DNA of 64,000 bases, from positions 10,561,019 to 10,625,018 of the forward strand of contig CM049306.1 of the NCBI GenBank assembly GCA_026874595.1, written 5' to 3'. Below are positions 22,531-33,742 of this stretch, piece after piece. Under the pieces are notes generated by a model. That model was given only the letters and a program-made list of their open reading frames with translations, searched no databases and had not been told where the DNA came from. This stretch comes from Sipunculus nudus. Its lineage: Eukaryota; Annelida; Sipuncula; Golfingiida; Sipunculidae. Each line of letters begins with the position of its first letter. Positions within the stretch are counted from its first letter, which is position 1. Made by a program: the position numbers and the translations under genes.

Positions 22531-22695
22531 CATGTTATTTGATAGTCCCAACAGAGCCACCACGGCCAAAATATACCACCGTCGTTTGTAAACAACATAG
22601 CCGGAGTGGGGTTCGTTACTGTTTTCTTGGCTGACGTAATCCGATGTTATACTGTTCAACAGTCTCTCTTCTTCTTCGGGTACTGATGACATCAT
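22531..22695 (-). CDS. SLC49A3: SLC49A3 (MFSD7)-like transporter, coding exon 1
   Basis: 55 codons from ATG at 22695 to donor ATG|GTATGT at 22530. An acidic N-terminal tail, MMSSVPEEEERLLNSITSDY, is followed by YKRRWYILAVVALLGLSNNM, the start of the first membrane helix. Joined in phase 0 to exon 2 this gives LGLSNNM-LWLSFAP, matching the family pattern at the same place. EEERLL fits the [DE]xxxL[LI] sorting signal used for endosome or lysosome targeting, so an endolysosomal or plasma-membrane transporter is plausible (inference; the human substrate is not settled). Two Met codons are adjacent; the first is used here. The first intron is 12.5 kb and contains family A, B and D repeats. No TATA box is evident upstream. 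Confidence 0.88.
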
Positions 22696-23219
22696 TTTGA
22701 TGAAATCCGAGGCCGATCGTGTCAGCTAACCATCAATTATCACTTTAATTAACTACAACTTGCTTCTCGTCAGTCTGCTATAAATGTTCCGTCATTGCTC
22801 ATGTGATATGCTCTCTCGGGTGTCGGAGGTAAATAACACTAGTATTAGACAGAGACTAACACGATGTAGAGTGACCTTTATTTATTTATTTTTTTTCTTT
22901 AGCCCGAATAAATCGGACTCTAAGATAAAAACCCAATATGTGGCAGGGCCTAATAATATTGAGTCCGATTAAAGCGGACTAGTTATTGACATGCAAATTA
23001 TATTTAGTTATAATAAGACTATCTATAGGGATGAAAGAATAAAAGTATAACATAATACTTCCACTTTCAGCCAACAAAAGTTTTTATCTCTTGTGTATCT
23101 AATTTCTTATTCTTCTTCTACTTATTCTTGTTTTTACTATTATTACTATTATATGTAGAATAATAGGGCCGTATGCTGACAGGAATCCTTATGGGGCACT
23201 AACTGGCGGGACCTATATC

Positions 23220-23285
<66 letters not shown>

Positions 23286-24690
23286 GGGGTTAATTCAGCT
23301 GATCACTTATGTCAAGAAAATAGACCTAAATATGAATTATTTCACGTTTAAGGTGGTAGATGTTATTAGATCATAGGCCTATATGTTATATATGAAGTAT
23401 ACTTCTTCTTCTATGTTATATATATATAGAAGGAGGAGGTCGCCTGCCATGCATGACCACTATATGCCACACGTTGCAAGTGATTTACAGCTACATTCTT
23501 TTTGTCATATCATGTCAAGAATACCACTTTGGTATGCATATTGAATTGATATGATTAATTTAAATTTAAATAAATACTTTTGAAATATAGAACTATGAGA
23601 AGTGCATATAAAATAATATCAGATTCTGAAAATAAATTGCACTAGGCGCTAAAAAATGACATTGAAAAATCTGTTTCTGTCTCCGAGTATATCTAACTAT
23701 GAAAGAAAGATATTTTGTGCACAGTTTTTTACACTTCTCTCTCAATGTTCCAATCATTTTACTATTTGTCTGGAATTCCCGGGGGTACAATGCCCCCCCC
23801 CCCCCCCCCCCAGCGTATACGGCCCTGCATGTATATTGTCATTATAGAGGGGAAAATATCCATTTAATGGGCAATATTGTTTATTACTAAAGGTAAAGTT
23901 AAAAAAAATTACTAAAGGTCATAGGACATATAATATAGGTAAATGTGACCTAATATAGAGATTGTAAAAATGGTATTTTCGTGAACCTGCATATATCCGC
24001 AGATTGAACTTCTTGATTTGTGACATGCCAAGCTAAGGGCGGATTAATAAAATTGTGTATGTCATTTCCAACAGGAGACCAAATTAAGGACTTTTAAGAT
24101 TTTGCTTGACGGTTGATAAATAAAAAAAAAAATAAACTGAATTTAAAATACACCTTGAGCACTTAACTTAGCGTGCTGTCACCTGAGCTTAAAATGTCTC
24201 TAAAATCTGGCGTTAATACCTACACCATATCTATTAAATTACGTAGGCCTATTGTAACGACATATAATAATATAAATTATACGGGAAAAATCACATTACT
24301 TATATGTGACATTGCTGAAATTAAAAGCTCCAGCTAGGACGCCCCCATGCTATAGATTTTTAATTTCCATTCATACTCATACTTATTTCAATACTTATTA
24401 AAGGAAGTTCGCCCTAGGGCAAACAAAATAATTTCATTTATTTTGGTAGAAATTAAAATAGGTCACCAGAATATAAACATTAAATTGTTGTGACCTGTGT
24501 GAGATAGTGCTTTGGTTTGCAGATAGATGGCACCTCCAGGTGCCAGGTATTCATCAGATGTTGGTGAGTTACTAATCAAAGTATTACAGAGAACTATTCT
24601 GAACTTTTGCAGCCATGCCTTAACGATGGTATTTGTGGGTCACGGGACGAGCGTTACAGTGTAATTGTAACTTATCTCAGCAGCATCTGC
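22696..24690. other. Upstream region of the SLC49A3-like gene; microsatellite; no other gene seen
   Basis: Would contain the promoter and 5' leader of the minus-strand transporter, but no TATA box or clear initiator can be identified. It includes a TA run at 23227-23281 and a C-run at 23792-23811. Confidence 0.45.
23221..23282 (+). repeat. (TA)n microsatellite
   Basis: About 30 uninterrupted AT units. Confidence 0.95.
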
Positions 24691-24900
24691 TGATTGTAAG
24701 TCATCTAAGCTATAGGAATGACTCCTTGTCAGTCGTCTGTCCGTCTAGCCGTCCGTTAAAAGGGCGCAAATCGTGACCGTAAGGAGGTACCGCGTCAAAT
24801 GAATACAGGTCTCTAAATAGGGCCTCCAATGAAATTTAAAATTTTGACCTAATTCTCTCAGTTATAATTCAAAACCTTTTTGATTCTTCAGATTTGGCAA
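24691..24900 (-). repeat. Family D fragment, inverted
   Basis: The hairpin remnant 'tgattgtaagtcatctaagcta' is followed rightward by 'gtctgtccgtctagccgtcc' (the microsatellite part) and 'ggcgcaaatcgtgacc'. This is the order of the family D 3' end read on the minus strand. Only about 200 bp remain. Confidence 0.5.
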
Positions 24901-26110
24901 GCTGCCAAACACCAAGTCAGTTACAGCGTGTAAACATAGGTGACTGCACCGTGCAGATTTGGTAAAAGAAATCTGATTGGCTCAGCGTGTAAACAAACTC
25001 GTGCTCGTGCGGTACCGCAAGAGAGGATAAATGCAAACAGTGGGGGATGACTGACCTCAGGTCACACCAGCAAGCTGGTATATAGACTGTCTTGAAAAGT
25101 GATGATCGCATCATTTGTATTCCAACGGGGTTGGAAAAGTCTTTCCTACGAAGTACTTTCGACCACAGTGCAAAACAGCTCGAAGAACATCTGATTGTGC
25201 TGGTGATATTTGCAATGTGATTGGTTAAATATTACGCAGGGGGAATTCTACAGAGACAGCACCGCCTGATGGCCAAACCTGACGGGCAACCTCGGTTTCT
25301 TGCGAATAGTTGAGTATAATGTAACCGCTGTTTATTGAGCGTAAAACAGGACATGCTGATCGGTCTTAGATATCCGGAAAAGATGTCACTGTGTGGTGAA
25401 ACTAAGTTCGTGCATGTTTCAAAAGTTAAAACTCCCCGTCGTCACTAGTCATGCGAAAAGCTAGATTCATTCTAAGGAAAAACAAAGCAGAATGTCATGA
25501 AGCTTGATTTTGACCAATTTTATTTGCTACGGAAGACATATATGGTTCCATAAACATGTGTGTATTGTTTATAATCTACATAATATACCAGCAACCTCTG
25601 CATGCCGCCATTTCAAATTTGTATACAATCTCGAGCAGTCGTGGTTATATTAAACTTGTTAACCTATATTTTGAGCTTCATATTATCTTAATTCAAGAGA
25701 GATTACAAACCATATATCTGTCCCCTGTTTCAAAACTAATATGGATTAGCAGCTAGACTATATTTGCCAATTAGATGTAAAATAAAAAGAGTAATTCAAT
25801 TAGTAGCTTTTGTACCATTTTTGTACCATTTTTTCAAACTTAAATATTAATCAGAACTATAAAATTGCCGAATATTCATATAGGCCAAAACTTCAGGTAT
25901 TTCCTCGATGTAAACATGAAATATCTATGGGATCCCTTGGCCTGAGATTACCAGGTGACCGCCAGATGACCCAGGACAAACGTGTCACATGATTCAACTG
26001 ATGAACATGAGACTGTTCCGCATTCTCTGTCACTGAGGATCACACAGATTACCGGATTTGCGGTACACCTATACCATAAAAGTGGTTTCTTATTTTGGCT
26101 CTACACATGT

Positions 26111-26647
26111 ATGTACATCACCAAAGAGGAGATTTCTATACAATGCTCGATTGAAGATTTGAGAACAGCAGCCATAGTTGGAGATGGTATAGAAATATGT
26201 GCCTTTAAAGGCGCTGGATTAGTGTGGGGAAGCTTCTACCTGCTGCTTGCCTGTTACTTTGTACTGTCTTTAAGTTATGCTTTGACCCCTCAAACTTATC
26301 TTAATCATATATCTGACCTTTTTAAACTAAAGGTAATCCTTTTGAGCATTTATAAAAATAGGCCAGAAAACGTTGATATTATCGCACAAAGCCTGCCTGT
26401 CTTGTTTATATCAAATTGTTTTATAATATGTGGGGGTCCGCCACAATATTCAAAACAAATTCAACAAGGACATCTGGTGGCAAGTCAGATAAGCCAGAGC
26501 TTTGCAAATGGCGTTTTGCAACAAGTGACCTCTCTACCTCCGCATATACGCAACCTACCACCTAAGGTTACATGTTTTTCCTGTTTGTCAACATTGCTGT
26601 GTTTACAAAACATGTTCTTGATAAACAAGTTCATGCATCCTTCATGA
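26111..26647 (+). CDS. Unrecognised protein, 178 codons
   Basis: The frame is open from 25970 to the stop at 26645-26647, and the first ATG is at 26111 (MYITKEEISIQ). If an upstream exon exists, the frame could add about 45 residues. I do not recognise a family. One hydrophobic stretch (GSFYLLLACYFVLSLSYAL) could be a membrane helix, followed by a mixed, non-repetitive sequence with several Cys (NCFIICGGPPQY, VTCFSCLSTLLCLQN) and a Lys/His tail. In DNA this AT-rich, an open frame of more than 200 codons is not expected often by chance, and its composition is protein-like rather than low-complexity. There is no splice evidence or repeat overlap. It could be a single-exon gene, an internal exon, or a chance ORF. 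Confidence 0.35.
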   Translation: MYITKEEISIQCSIEDLRTAAIVGDGIEICAFKGAGLVWGSFYLLLACYFVLSLSYALTPQTYLNHISDLFKLKVILLSIYKNRPENVDIIAQSLPVLFISNCFIICGGPPQYSKQIQQGHLVASQISQSFANGVLQQVTSLPPHIRNLPPKVTCFSCLSTLLCLQNMFLINKFMHPS

Positions 26648-27547
26648 AGGTGTTTTAAGAACATTTTACGACCAAAATTATCCTTAGATAATTAATATAT
26701 ACACAAAGGAAGCCAGGAATCACATACATTCGTTTTCAAAAGGTTGGTGAATGGGCACATACAGGCATGTATGATCCTCAGTAATCTATCGGGTATTTAC
26801 TAGTGGAAAAATATTTTTGTAATATTTATTCATCATACACGATTAAAATTGACTATGGCAAGAGTTTTCAGTCAGCTTGTTCTAGTCAACAAAATCGTCT
26901 GTTATTTCAAAAGAGCATCTTTACACTCTTTGCATTTTTTGTTTGTTACTGATGTTCAGCTGTTAGAAAAATTTTTTAGGATAACTGTGAGGGATAGTCA
27001 TGCCATCTGGATTAACTAATTGAGATGTCACAGTCTAAGAACCGTTAACACGTGATCTTCATGACTCATTGGTTCCTTTAAAATTAAAAAAATACAGATG
27101 AGTGGTATATATAAAGTACATGTATTTTTTATGCAATTTGCATGTATTATTATTGATGCTTTTGATTTTAAAATAAATTATGTATTTTTTTTTAATTTTG
27201 AGTCTTCACTGTATCATGATTCCTACAGTGTATGCACCATCACTTGCACATCGGTGAGCTGCAGCACCACGACTGGTCTGTCTGGCGTTTGTTGTCCATC
27301 TCTTAATAATAACAGCTTATTAATGGCTGGATAGATACTTTAATTTTTTTACATATGTGTAATATGTGCCAAGTGCACCACATACAGAAAGTGACTCACA
27401 GAACAGTCTCAAGGTGAGAGTCTATCTGCGGAGAGAGTATGCTGGCCGATAGACTGTATATTCAGAAAAAAAGATCAAGGAACGCTCTGGTGATGACCCC
27501 GCCCCTCATCCGGAAACTGTTTCTTTTTATTATTTATTATTATTTAA

Positions 27548-27594
<47 letters not shown>

Positions 27595-27738
27595 TATTAT
27601 TTTATTTTTTATTTTATTTTAAAATTATCAGAACTCTAACAAACTAGCATTCACACCATATCACGAAATACATCAGTTTACATATGAACTGATCTTAGGC
27701 AGGGCCTGTAGTGATAAAGTCGAGCTGTCATGAATAAT
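26648..27738. other. Gene-free stretch with an ATT microsatellite
   Basis: (ATT)n lies at about 27522-27610. ORFs here are encoded by the repeat or lack features. Confidence 0.5.
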
Positions 27739-27873
27739 GTAACTGAACCTAATATCAACAGATCACGTAGTCGTGACGAGGATAATTTTTGTTATGGAGA
27801 ACACTAGGCAGCGTGAAATGTCTAGGGGGATGAATAAAGAAGTCAGTGGTTTTTTGTTAACAAATAATCATAA

Positions 27874-27879
27874 TTTATT
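27874..27879 (-). terminator. Polyadenylation signal in the LTR
   Basis: AATAAA (GAATAAATTATG on the minus strand) lies about 415 bp downstream of the TATA box, as expected for the end of the R region. Confidence 0.5.
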
Positions 27880-28291
27880 CGTAAAACAACCCTAACATTA
27901 CAATACACTAAATCAATACAATTATACAGTATAACAGTACAACAGTAAATCAATACAAGTGTACAAATCAATAAAGTGTACAGTACCTTGATACCACCAC
28001 TGTAACAGCGACAACAGTTCCTTTATAACGTACAACCCATATGAACAGTTCACACAAATCTTCCCAGAGAATAACAGTCCAGTTCATTCACAAAATCAAT
28101 CCGTTGTAATCCAAAAGTGAAGTTCTTGTTATAATCCCGAAAGCAAACTGAAGACTATATAAGATCCGTCACAAATTTAGAAGAAAATGTATAACTGCCG
28201 CACTTATCGGAAAAGGTCCACAACTGACTTACACTCTTTTGTGTCCGCTGGAAAATATATCTCTTCTCCCTCGGATCTAAAACACAGCCCC

Positions 28292-28300
28292 CTATTTATA
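28292..28300 (-). promoter_or_regulatory. TATA box in the LTR
   Basis: TATAAATAG followed by a G-run on the minus strand, about 340 bp into the LTR. It would position the start of the element's own transcript about 30 bp downstream (near 28260). Confidence 0.6.
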
Positions 28301-28636
28301 ACTTCTCACCTCAAGCCGAGAACTTTCCATTTCCCGAACAATCCAAAGAACCTAACATGATACACAGTACAAACGTTACAGGCAACATCTAGAACAACAT
28401 CGCTGTGTTTCTACATATCAGGGTTCACACGTGGGCCGGCCCGGCTCGGCAAGGCGAGAAAGCCCAAGACTAGCATGACCGCTGTGTTTACACGTGGGAC
28501 GCACCTGGCCGGTTAGAACAAGGAACGCTGTAGCATAGCAACGCCCAGGGCTTGAGCCAAATACGAATCAGAATACCAACAGCGCACAATAAAAGAGACA
28601 TGTCAACAGCTCACAATAAATCCGACATCTGTAACA

Positions 28637-28648
28637 CTCCCCCTCCTG
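28637..28648 (-). other. Polypurine tract
   Basis: CAGGAGGGGGAG on the minus strand sits immediately before the LTR's TGTTACAG. This is the standard primer site for plus-strand DNA synthesis in LTR elements. Confidence 0.8.
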
Positions 28649-28653
28649 TAAGA

Positions 28654-28692
28654 AAAAGAAAGTTTTCTCGGAAAACGAGAAAACTTTCTTTT
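28654..28692 (-). other. Perfect 17-bp hairpin next to the polypurine tract
   Basis: AAAAGAAAGTTTTCTCG (28654-28670) is fully complementary to CGAGAAAACTTTCTTTT (28676-28692) around a five-base loop. It lies between the RNase H frame and the polypurine tract, is itself purine/pyrimidine segregated, and is not mutated although the genes around it are. Confidence 0.85.
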
Positions 28693-28774
28693 AGCGATCA
28701 CAATCACTAAATCTTTACAATATCTCAAGAGCATCTTATTTACAATATTACATAAACATCTCGTTTACAGCATT

Positions 28775-29311
28775 TCATAAACATCTCGGTAAGCAATCAG
28801 CAAGTACATTGTCTTTCCCTTTAATGTGTCTGATTTCAAGGTTGTAATCCTGTAAAAACAAGCTCCATCTTAACAATCTTTGATTTTTACACTTCAACTT
28901 GTTCATGAACGTGAGGGGATTGTGATCACTGAAGACAATGATAGGCTTGATTGATGAAGTAACATAAACTTCAAAATGTTGCAATGCCCAAATCAAAGCC
29001 AAACATTCTTTTTCAATAGTGGAGTAGTTTTTCTGGTTTGCATTAAACTTTCTTGAAAAATAAGAAATTGGATGATCTATGTCTTCACTGCCTTCTTGTA
29101 ACTACACAGCACCAGCAGCAGTATCACTAGCATCTACAGCTAACTTAAAAGGTACAGAAGAGTCTGTAAAAAAAAAATTCTTAAATGCATTTTCACACGG
29201 AACATTCCATACAAACTTTTTCTTCTTTAACAAATTTGTCAAAGGTTCAGCTACAGCAGAAAACTTTGGACAAAACTTCCTGTAATATCCAACCATACCA
29301 AGAAAACGCAT
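28775..29311 (-). pseudogene. Gmr1-type RNase H (broken)
   Basis: Two frames. 29311-29102 holds the RT/RNase H connection (MRFLGMVGYYRKFCPKFS, the usual GxxGYYRxFI box) and LAVDASDTAAGAV with the first catalytic Asp. 29002-28775 holds ALIWALQHF, VFSDHNPLTFM with a second acidic residue, and KGKDNVLADCLPR with the last ones. The segment between (about 29101-29003) is shifted. It would remove the RNA strand during reverse transcription. Confidence 0.85.
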
Positions 29312-29355
29312 TATTTGCTTTTTGTTTTCTGGTCTAGGAAATGCAGAAATAGCAC

Positions 29356-30150
29356 TTATTTAGCATCAACAGGTTTTACTTGACTCTGTCCTACAATATG
29401 ACCCAAAAATGTAACTTGTGCATGACTAACCTCAGATTTTACTAAGTTGATGGTCAGACGTGCTTCGCTGAGTCTTTCGAAGAGGTCGCGAAGAATTTGC
29501 AGATGTCTCTCCCAGGTGTCGCTGTACACGATAAGGTCATCAATATATGCGTCGCAGCCCTGAATGTCCTTGACAACCATATGGATGAGGCGCTGGAACG
29601 TGGCATGCGAATACTTCATGCCAAACGGTATAAATTTATACTGGTACAGTCCTTGCGGCGTCACAAATGCGGACACTACTTTCGCTCGTTCTGTCAGTGG
29701 AATTTGCCAGAATCCTTTAAGCAAGTCAAACTTGGAGACACATCTGGAGCTACCGACTCTATCAATACAATCATCGATCCTCGGAATCGGGAACGTGTCA
29801 GTCTTGGTGACAGAGTTCAGTTTTCCATAATCTGTGCACATACGGTAACTTCCATCAGGTTTTGGCACAAGAATACACGGTGAACTCCAGTTACTGTTAC
29901 AAGGTTCAATAAAATCATTGTCCATCAAATACTGAATCTCATCCTGTAGATACTTTTGCTTTTCTGGATCCAGTCTATAAGGATGCTGCTTGACTGCGCT
30001 GGCCTCGCCAACATCAACGTCATGGCACAATATGTTAGTTCTTGTTGGAATGTCATTAAACAAATGTTCATAATTCCGCAGCAGGTTCTTGAGGTCTTGT
30101 TGTTGTTGTGCGGTAAGTTGTGACAGTTTGGCATCCAGGTTGTTAAGCAC
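29356..30150 (-). pseudogene. Gmr1-type reverse transcriptase
   Basis: A 264-residue open frame. An N-terminal lead-in with DVDVGEASAVKQHPYRL is followed by SPCILVPKPDGSYRMCTDYG, the A motif SKFDLLKGFWQIPL (Asp about residue 142), FGMKYSHATFQRL and the C motif YIDDLIVYS (Asp 204 and 205). The three catalytic Asp are intact, but the DYRKLN box reads DYGKLN and the frame ends at a small indel after VKPVDAK, just before the RNase H connection. It is the longest intact piece of the element. Confidence 0.9.
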
Positions 30151-30297
30151 GCCTGAGTTTTTCAGTGGTACTGTTCCACACTGAATGTCTACATCACACT
30201 TACAATCAGTATCTACTTTAACTGGGTCAGGGTCAGTTTTTACACAATTAACAGCAGTTACATCATGTACAACATCTGATGTGCTATTTTTGTCATA

Positions 30298-31432
30298 TTA
30301 TGGTATCAACATGTTAACGTGGCATTGTTGTTTCTTCTTACGCCTTTCTGGTGTAAACAGTATGTAATTTAAATCACTGACTTTCTTGTCAAAAATGTAA
30401 GGACCAAAATACCTAGCTTGCAGAGGTCTGCCAGGGATGGGAAGTAAGACAAGGACCTTTTCACCAGGCTCAAACGTCCTACTTACAGTGTGCTTGTCAT
30501 ACTTTGTTTTTATTTTACTTTGTGCAGATTTTAGATTAGACTTTACAATTTCACAAGCATAATGTAGTTTAGTGCGAAAGTCTGATACATACTGCAACAA
30601 ACTAAGAGAATAAGGATTTTCACACAAGAGTTTTTCTTTAAGCAGTTTTAATGGACCGCGAACTGAGTGTCCAAAAACCTAGTTCAAAGTGACTGAAACC
30701 CAAGGACTCTTGAAAGGATTCTCTGACAGCAAACAGCAATAGGTGTATTCCTTCATCCCAGTCTTTCTGTGTGTCATCACAATAGGTCCTGTTCATTTTT
30801 TTTAATGTCTGGTGAAAACGCTCGAGGGAGCCCTGACTTTCAGGATGGTATAGCGAAGAGCTGTACGGTTTTATACCTAGCTCAAGCATTACTTGCTGGA
30901 ATAAGCCAGACATAAAATTAGACCCCTGGTCAGACTGGACGGATTTTGGAAATCCAAAAGTTGTAAAAAACTTGGTCAGAGCTTTCACAACACTTTTGGC
31001 ATTAATTTTGCGAAATGGTATTGCCTCAGGGAACCTGGTAGATGCGCACATAATTGTCAGCAAATATTCATGTCCAGATTTTGTTTTGGGCAGTGGTCCA
31101 ACACAGTCAACAATAATCCTACAAATTAGTTCCTCGAAAGCAGGAATAGGCCTAAGTGGGGCTTTAGGAGGATTCTGATTGGGCTTGCCTACCATCTGGC
31201 ATGTATGGCATGATTTACAATATCGTACAACATCTGTCCTGAGGTTAGGCCAATAGAAATGTGTGCTAACTTTTTGATCAGTTTTATTTATACCTAAATG
31301 TCCAGACAAAGGAGCCCCATGTGCCATGCTTAGAATTTCATTGCGATAGCTTTTAGGCATTACTATTTGATGTTTGATGGCCCACTCATCATCAGCGCAT
31401 ACATCAGGTGGTCGCCATTTACGCATAAGCAC
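30298..31432 (-). pseudogene. Gmr1-type integrase with GPY/F module
   Basis: The first frame (31432-30638) has the HHCC zinc-binding N-terminus (SGHLG, STHFYW, CKSCHTC). The DDE core has Asp in IIVDCVGPL (about residue 109), Asp in VQSDQGSNF (168) and Glu in SQGSLERFHQ (204), and the last two are separated by 35 residues as in working integrases. After a frame change, 30627-30298 carries a basic helix and the GPY/F domain (ARYFGPYIFDKKVSDLNY), ending in CHVNMLIP. It lies upstream of the reverse transcriptase, which is the point of interest. Confidence 0.92.
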
Positions 31433-32530
31433 TCACATTTTAGCATAGAAACAAACTGGGTTCAGTGACAGTTCATCTTTAGAAACTGCCCTGCGAAACA
31501 AACATGAAATATTAGGGTCCTTATGCTGTTCTGCGATAAGTTCTGACCTTGAAAATGCTGCATCCTGTTCAGGCGAGTCGTTAAACGAGTCACTAGTGAC
31601 TCCCAGAGTGTTATTATCTGGACCATTTTCCTCATGTGTGTTTTTATTGGCCATAGATCTAGTTACAGCACATGAAGGATACAAACCAGGAATTTCCTGA
31701 CTTTCAGGATCAGTGTCCTGATCAAGTGATGGCTTTTCTGTCACTATTGGTACAGGCTGTACTTTGCCACCTGCAACATCATTGCCTAGTAGCAACTAAA
31801 TTCCCTTAAAGGGTAAAGTAGTTCTTATGCCCACAGTAATATTCCCAGAAATCAAATCTGACTTTTAATGGATACTGTGAAGCGAAACTGAAGTGTGCTA
31901 TTCTGAAAACACACCATTAACAAGTGCATGTACACCGGTAAAGGACCTATTAGAAAATGGCAAAGTGTTTGCTAACATGAGAGTCTGGCCTGAACCAGTG
32001 TCCCTCAAAATTCTAGTAGGGGTAGAATCTGAAAAATCACTTGAAAGTGATACAAAACCATCATGTATGAATAGCTCAAATAACTCCATTTCAGAGTCAG
32101 GAGAGGAATCTACTACCTCAGTTTCATCAAAGAAAGAACTGACACTGACAGTGTCAGTTTTTAACTCTTTTTCAGAGTCATTAAAGGAATCTACATCCTT
32201 TTTTACCATCAAACTCCTCATGGGAGTCAACAGAGGAATTTTCCTCAGCAGAAACAAACTTCTGTTTGTCATAAGAGGACCTGGCCTCATTTGAAATACT
32301 CTCGCAAGAGTCATAAAAGGATACTCCTCGCAGGAGTCTTGAAATGACCTAGGCTTTTTAAATTCCTCGTAGGAATCATCTGAGGTTTTTACCCCGCAAG
32401 CTACGGATTCTTCTATGGAGTCAGACGGCACAGTGGCCTCCGTAGCATCAAACACTTTATTAGAGTTAATAAAGGAGTTGTACCCCTTATTTACATGAAA
32501 AGAGCCTAGCTCTTGTACTATGCTATGCAT
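31433..32530 (-). pseudogene. Gmr1-type protease and flanking linker
   Basis: The frame 32530-31898 ends in RILRDTGSGQTLMLANTLPF, in which DTG is the retropepsin active-site triplet. The end of the protease fold appears in the next frame as LLLGNDVAGGKV (from 31795), separated by in-frame stops. An acidic, Ser-rich region precedes the protease, and a linker (PSCAVTRSMANKN) leads to the integrase. Broken. Confidence 0.75.
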
Positions 32531-32901
32531 AGATTTTGAAAAAAAAAACAGAAGGTTTACCCTTTGGTTTAAAGTTTCCAGTATTTAACTCGATTTTTTT
32601 TTCTTTCTCATGGTCTTCCCTTTCTAACTGTTTTAATGCTAGCTCATGTTGCGTTTCTAACTTTTTTAATTCCAACTGCATAGCAAGGCTTTCATTTTTT
32701 ATGTTTCCACTTCACTCTCTTCAATTAAACCTTTGCTAAGATGATCTTGCATGATTTTAGCAATGATACTAGGCTTTCTCAAAGCTTTTTTCCCACCTAG
32801 CCCTAAGTGTTGTCCCAAACGCAACAACTGTTCCTTTGTCAGCTGTTCAAGTTGATCAGGGCGGGATCTTCAACAAATGTCTCCGGTTTGAAATCTGCCA
32901 T
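32531..32901 (-). pseudogene. Gmr1-type gag start
   Basis: ATG at 32901-32899 begins MADFKPETFVEDPAL. After a one-base frameshift the sequence continues with LTKEQLLRLGQHLGLGGKK and a basic helix, the usual N-terminal helix pair of this clade's gag, then an acidic Glu-rich part. A-runs near 32540 break the frame again. The 5' leader, from the candidate primer site to the ATG, is only about 66 nt. Confidence 0.7.
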
Positions 32902-32967
32902 ATTAAGAAGTCCGGCGTACCAACCGCTTCGCTAGAAAAGCAAGCTTCACTAGCGAGACAGTTCGGT

Positions 32968-32985
32968 CCGCTTTTATGTCACCCA
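32968..32985 (-). other. Candidate primer-binding site
   Basis: On the minus strand TGGGTGACATAAAAGCGG begins with the TGG expected to pair with a tRNA 3' CCA and sits 66 nt before the gag ATG. The matching tRNA was not identified, and the sequence to its 5' side does not resemble the LTR at the other end. Confidence 0.4.
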
Positions 32986-33693
32986 GTAACAATAACAACA
33001 TAATCTCATTAACAATCTTCCTCCGGCAAATGGTATCGTTTCTAAACGAAAGCTTCACTGATGCCTCTGGAGATAGCTCCTAAATACATTTAGCCACGCC
33101 TGTTTTTAGACCTGGTTTCCCATTATCAGTCACAACCACAACACATAATTAAGCATTGTTGTTCTGGGGGGATGTTCTGTTACTATAATTCTCGTCCTGA
33201 GAGACAGTTCACTAGGAAGATGACATTATTTCCTCATCGAGCATGATAACGAAAGTGACATATGTTTACACAAGAGAGCTCCATAGCCTGATGTTATGGC
33301 CTGAACAGGTCTTCAGTGAAGTGAACACTGCACCATGATATCTGAACATGATTTCAACAATAATTTTGTACGTACTTTGGAACCCCTTTTACCTAAACAA
33401 CCAGGATATACATAAAAAGCCATATTTAGTAAAACCTATATGGCATTGGTCAATTAAATACCCGGTCTTGATGAAACCTTGTACCACCAGATTTTAAGAT
33501 ATATATTTTTTTATCTATATGAAACCTCCTTGGTTCCATTGACCAATTTAAATAGTATTTTTGAAAATGTCTACATAGATGTCAGTCGAATTATTTTTTT
33601 AACACATGCTTCTTAAATGTTTCACAAAATATAATCACTACCTTTTAATAAATCTTTCTGCCTTACTCTCTGATGCTTAATTGGTCACCAAAC

Positions 33694-33742
<49 letters not shown>

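Larger units (their letters stand above)
27739..28636 (-). repeat. 3' LTR of the Gmr1-type element
   Basis: Read on the minus strand it starts TGTTACAGATGTCGG, directly after the polypurine tract. It has a good TATA box (TATAAATAG, 28300-28292) and an AATAAA signal at 27879-27874, giving a normal U3-R-U5 layout. The inner edge (28636) is well placed by the tract. The outer edge near 27739 is a guess from a TGTAAC start on the plus strand. Confidence 0.65.
27739..32985 (-). mobile_element. Gmr1-type Ty3/gypsy LTR retrotransposon, degenerate
   Basis: On the minus strand the order is: candidate primer-binding site (32985-32968), gag start (32901), protease, integrase (31432-30298), reverse transcriptase (30150-29356), RNase H (29311-28775), a 17-bp hairpin, polypurine tract and an LTR (28636 to about 27739). 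Integrase lies before reverse transcriptase, the order of Ty1/copia elements, but the protein motifs, including the integrase GPY module and YIDD, are Ty3/gypsy. This combination defines the Gmr1 clade. Several frameshifts and in-frame stops (for example near 31795, 31900 and 29356) show the copy is dead. No matching second LTR could be seen to the right. Confidence 0.9.

Noticed and set aside
27439..27639. Open frame with a long tyrosine run
   Set aside because: Translation of an ATT microsatellite.
29497..32294. Plus-strand frames of up to 133 codons at 28-32.7 kb
   Set aside because: They are antisense shadows of the retrotransposon genes on the minus strand.
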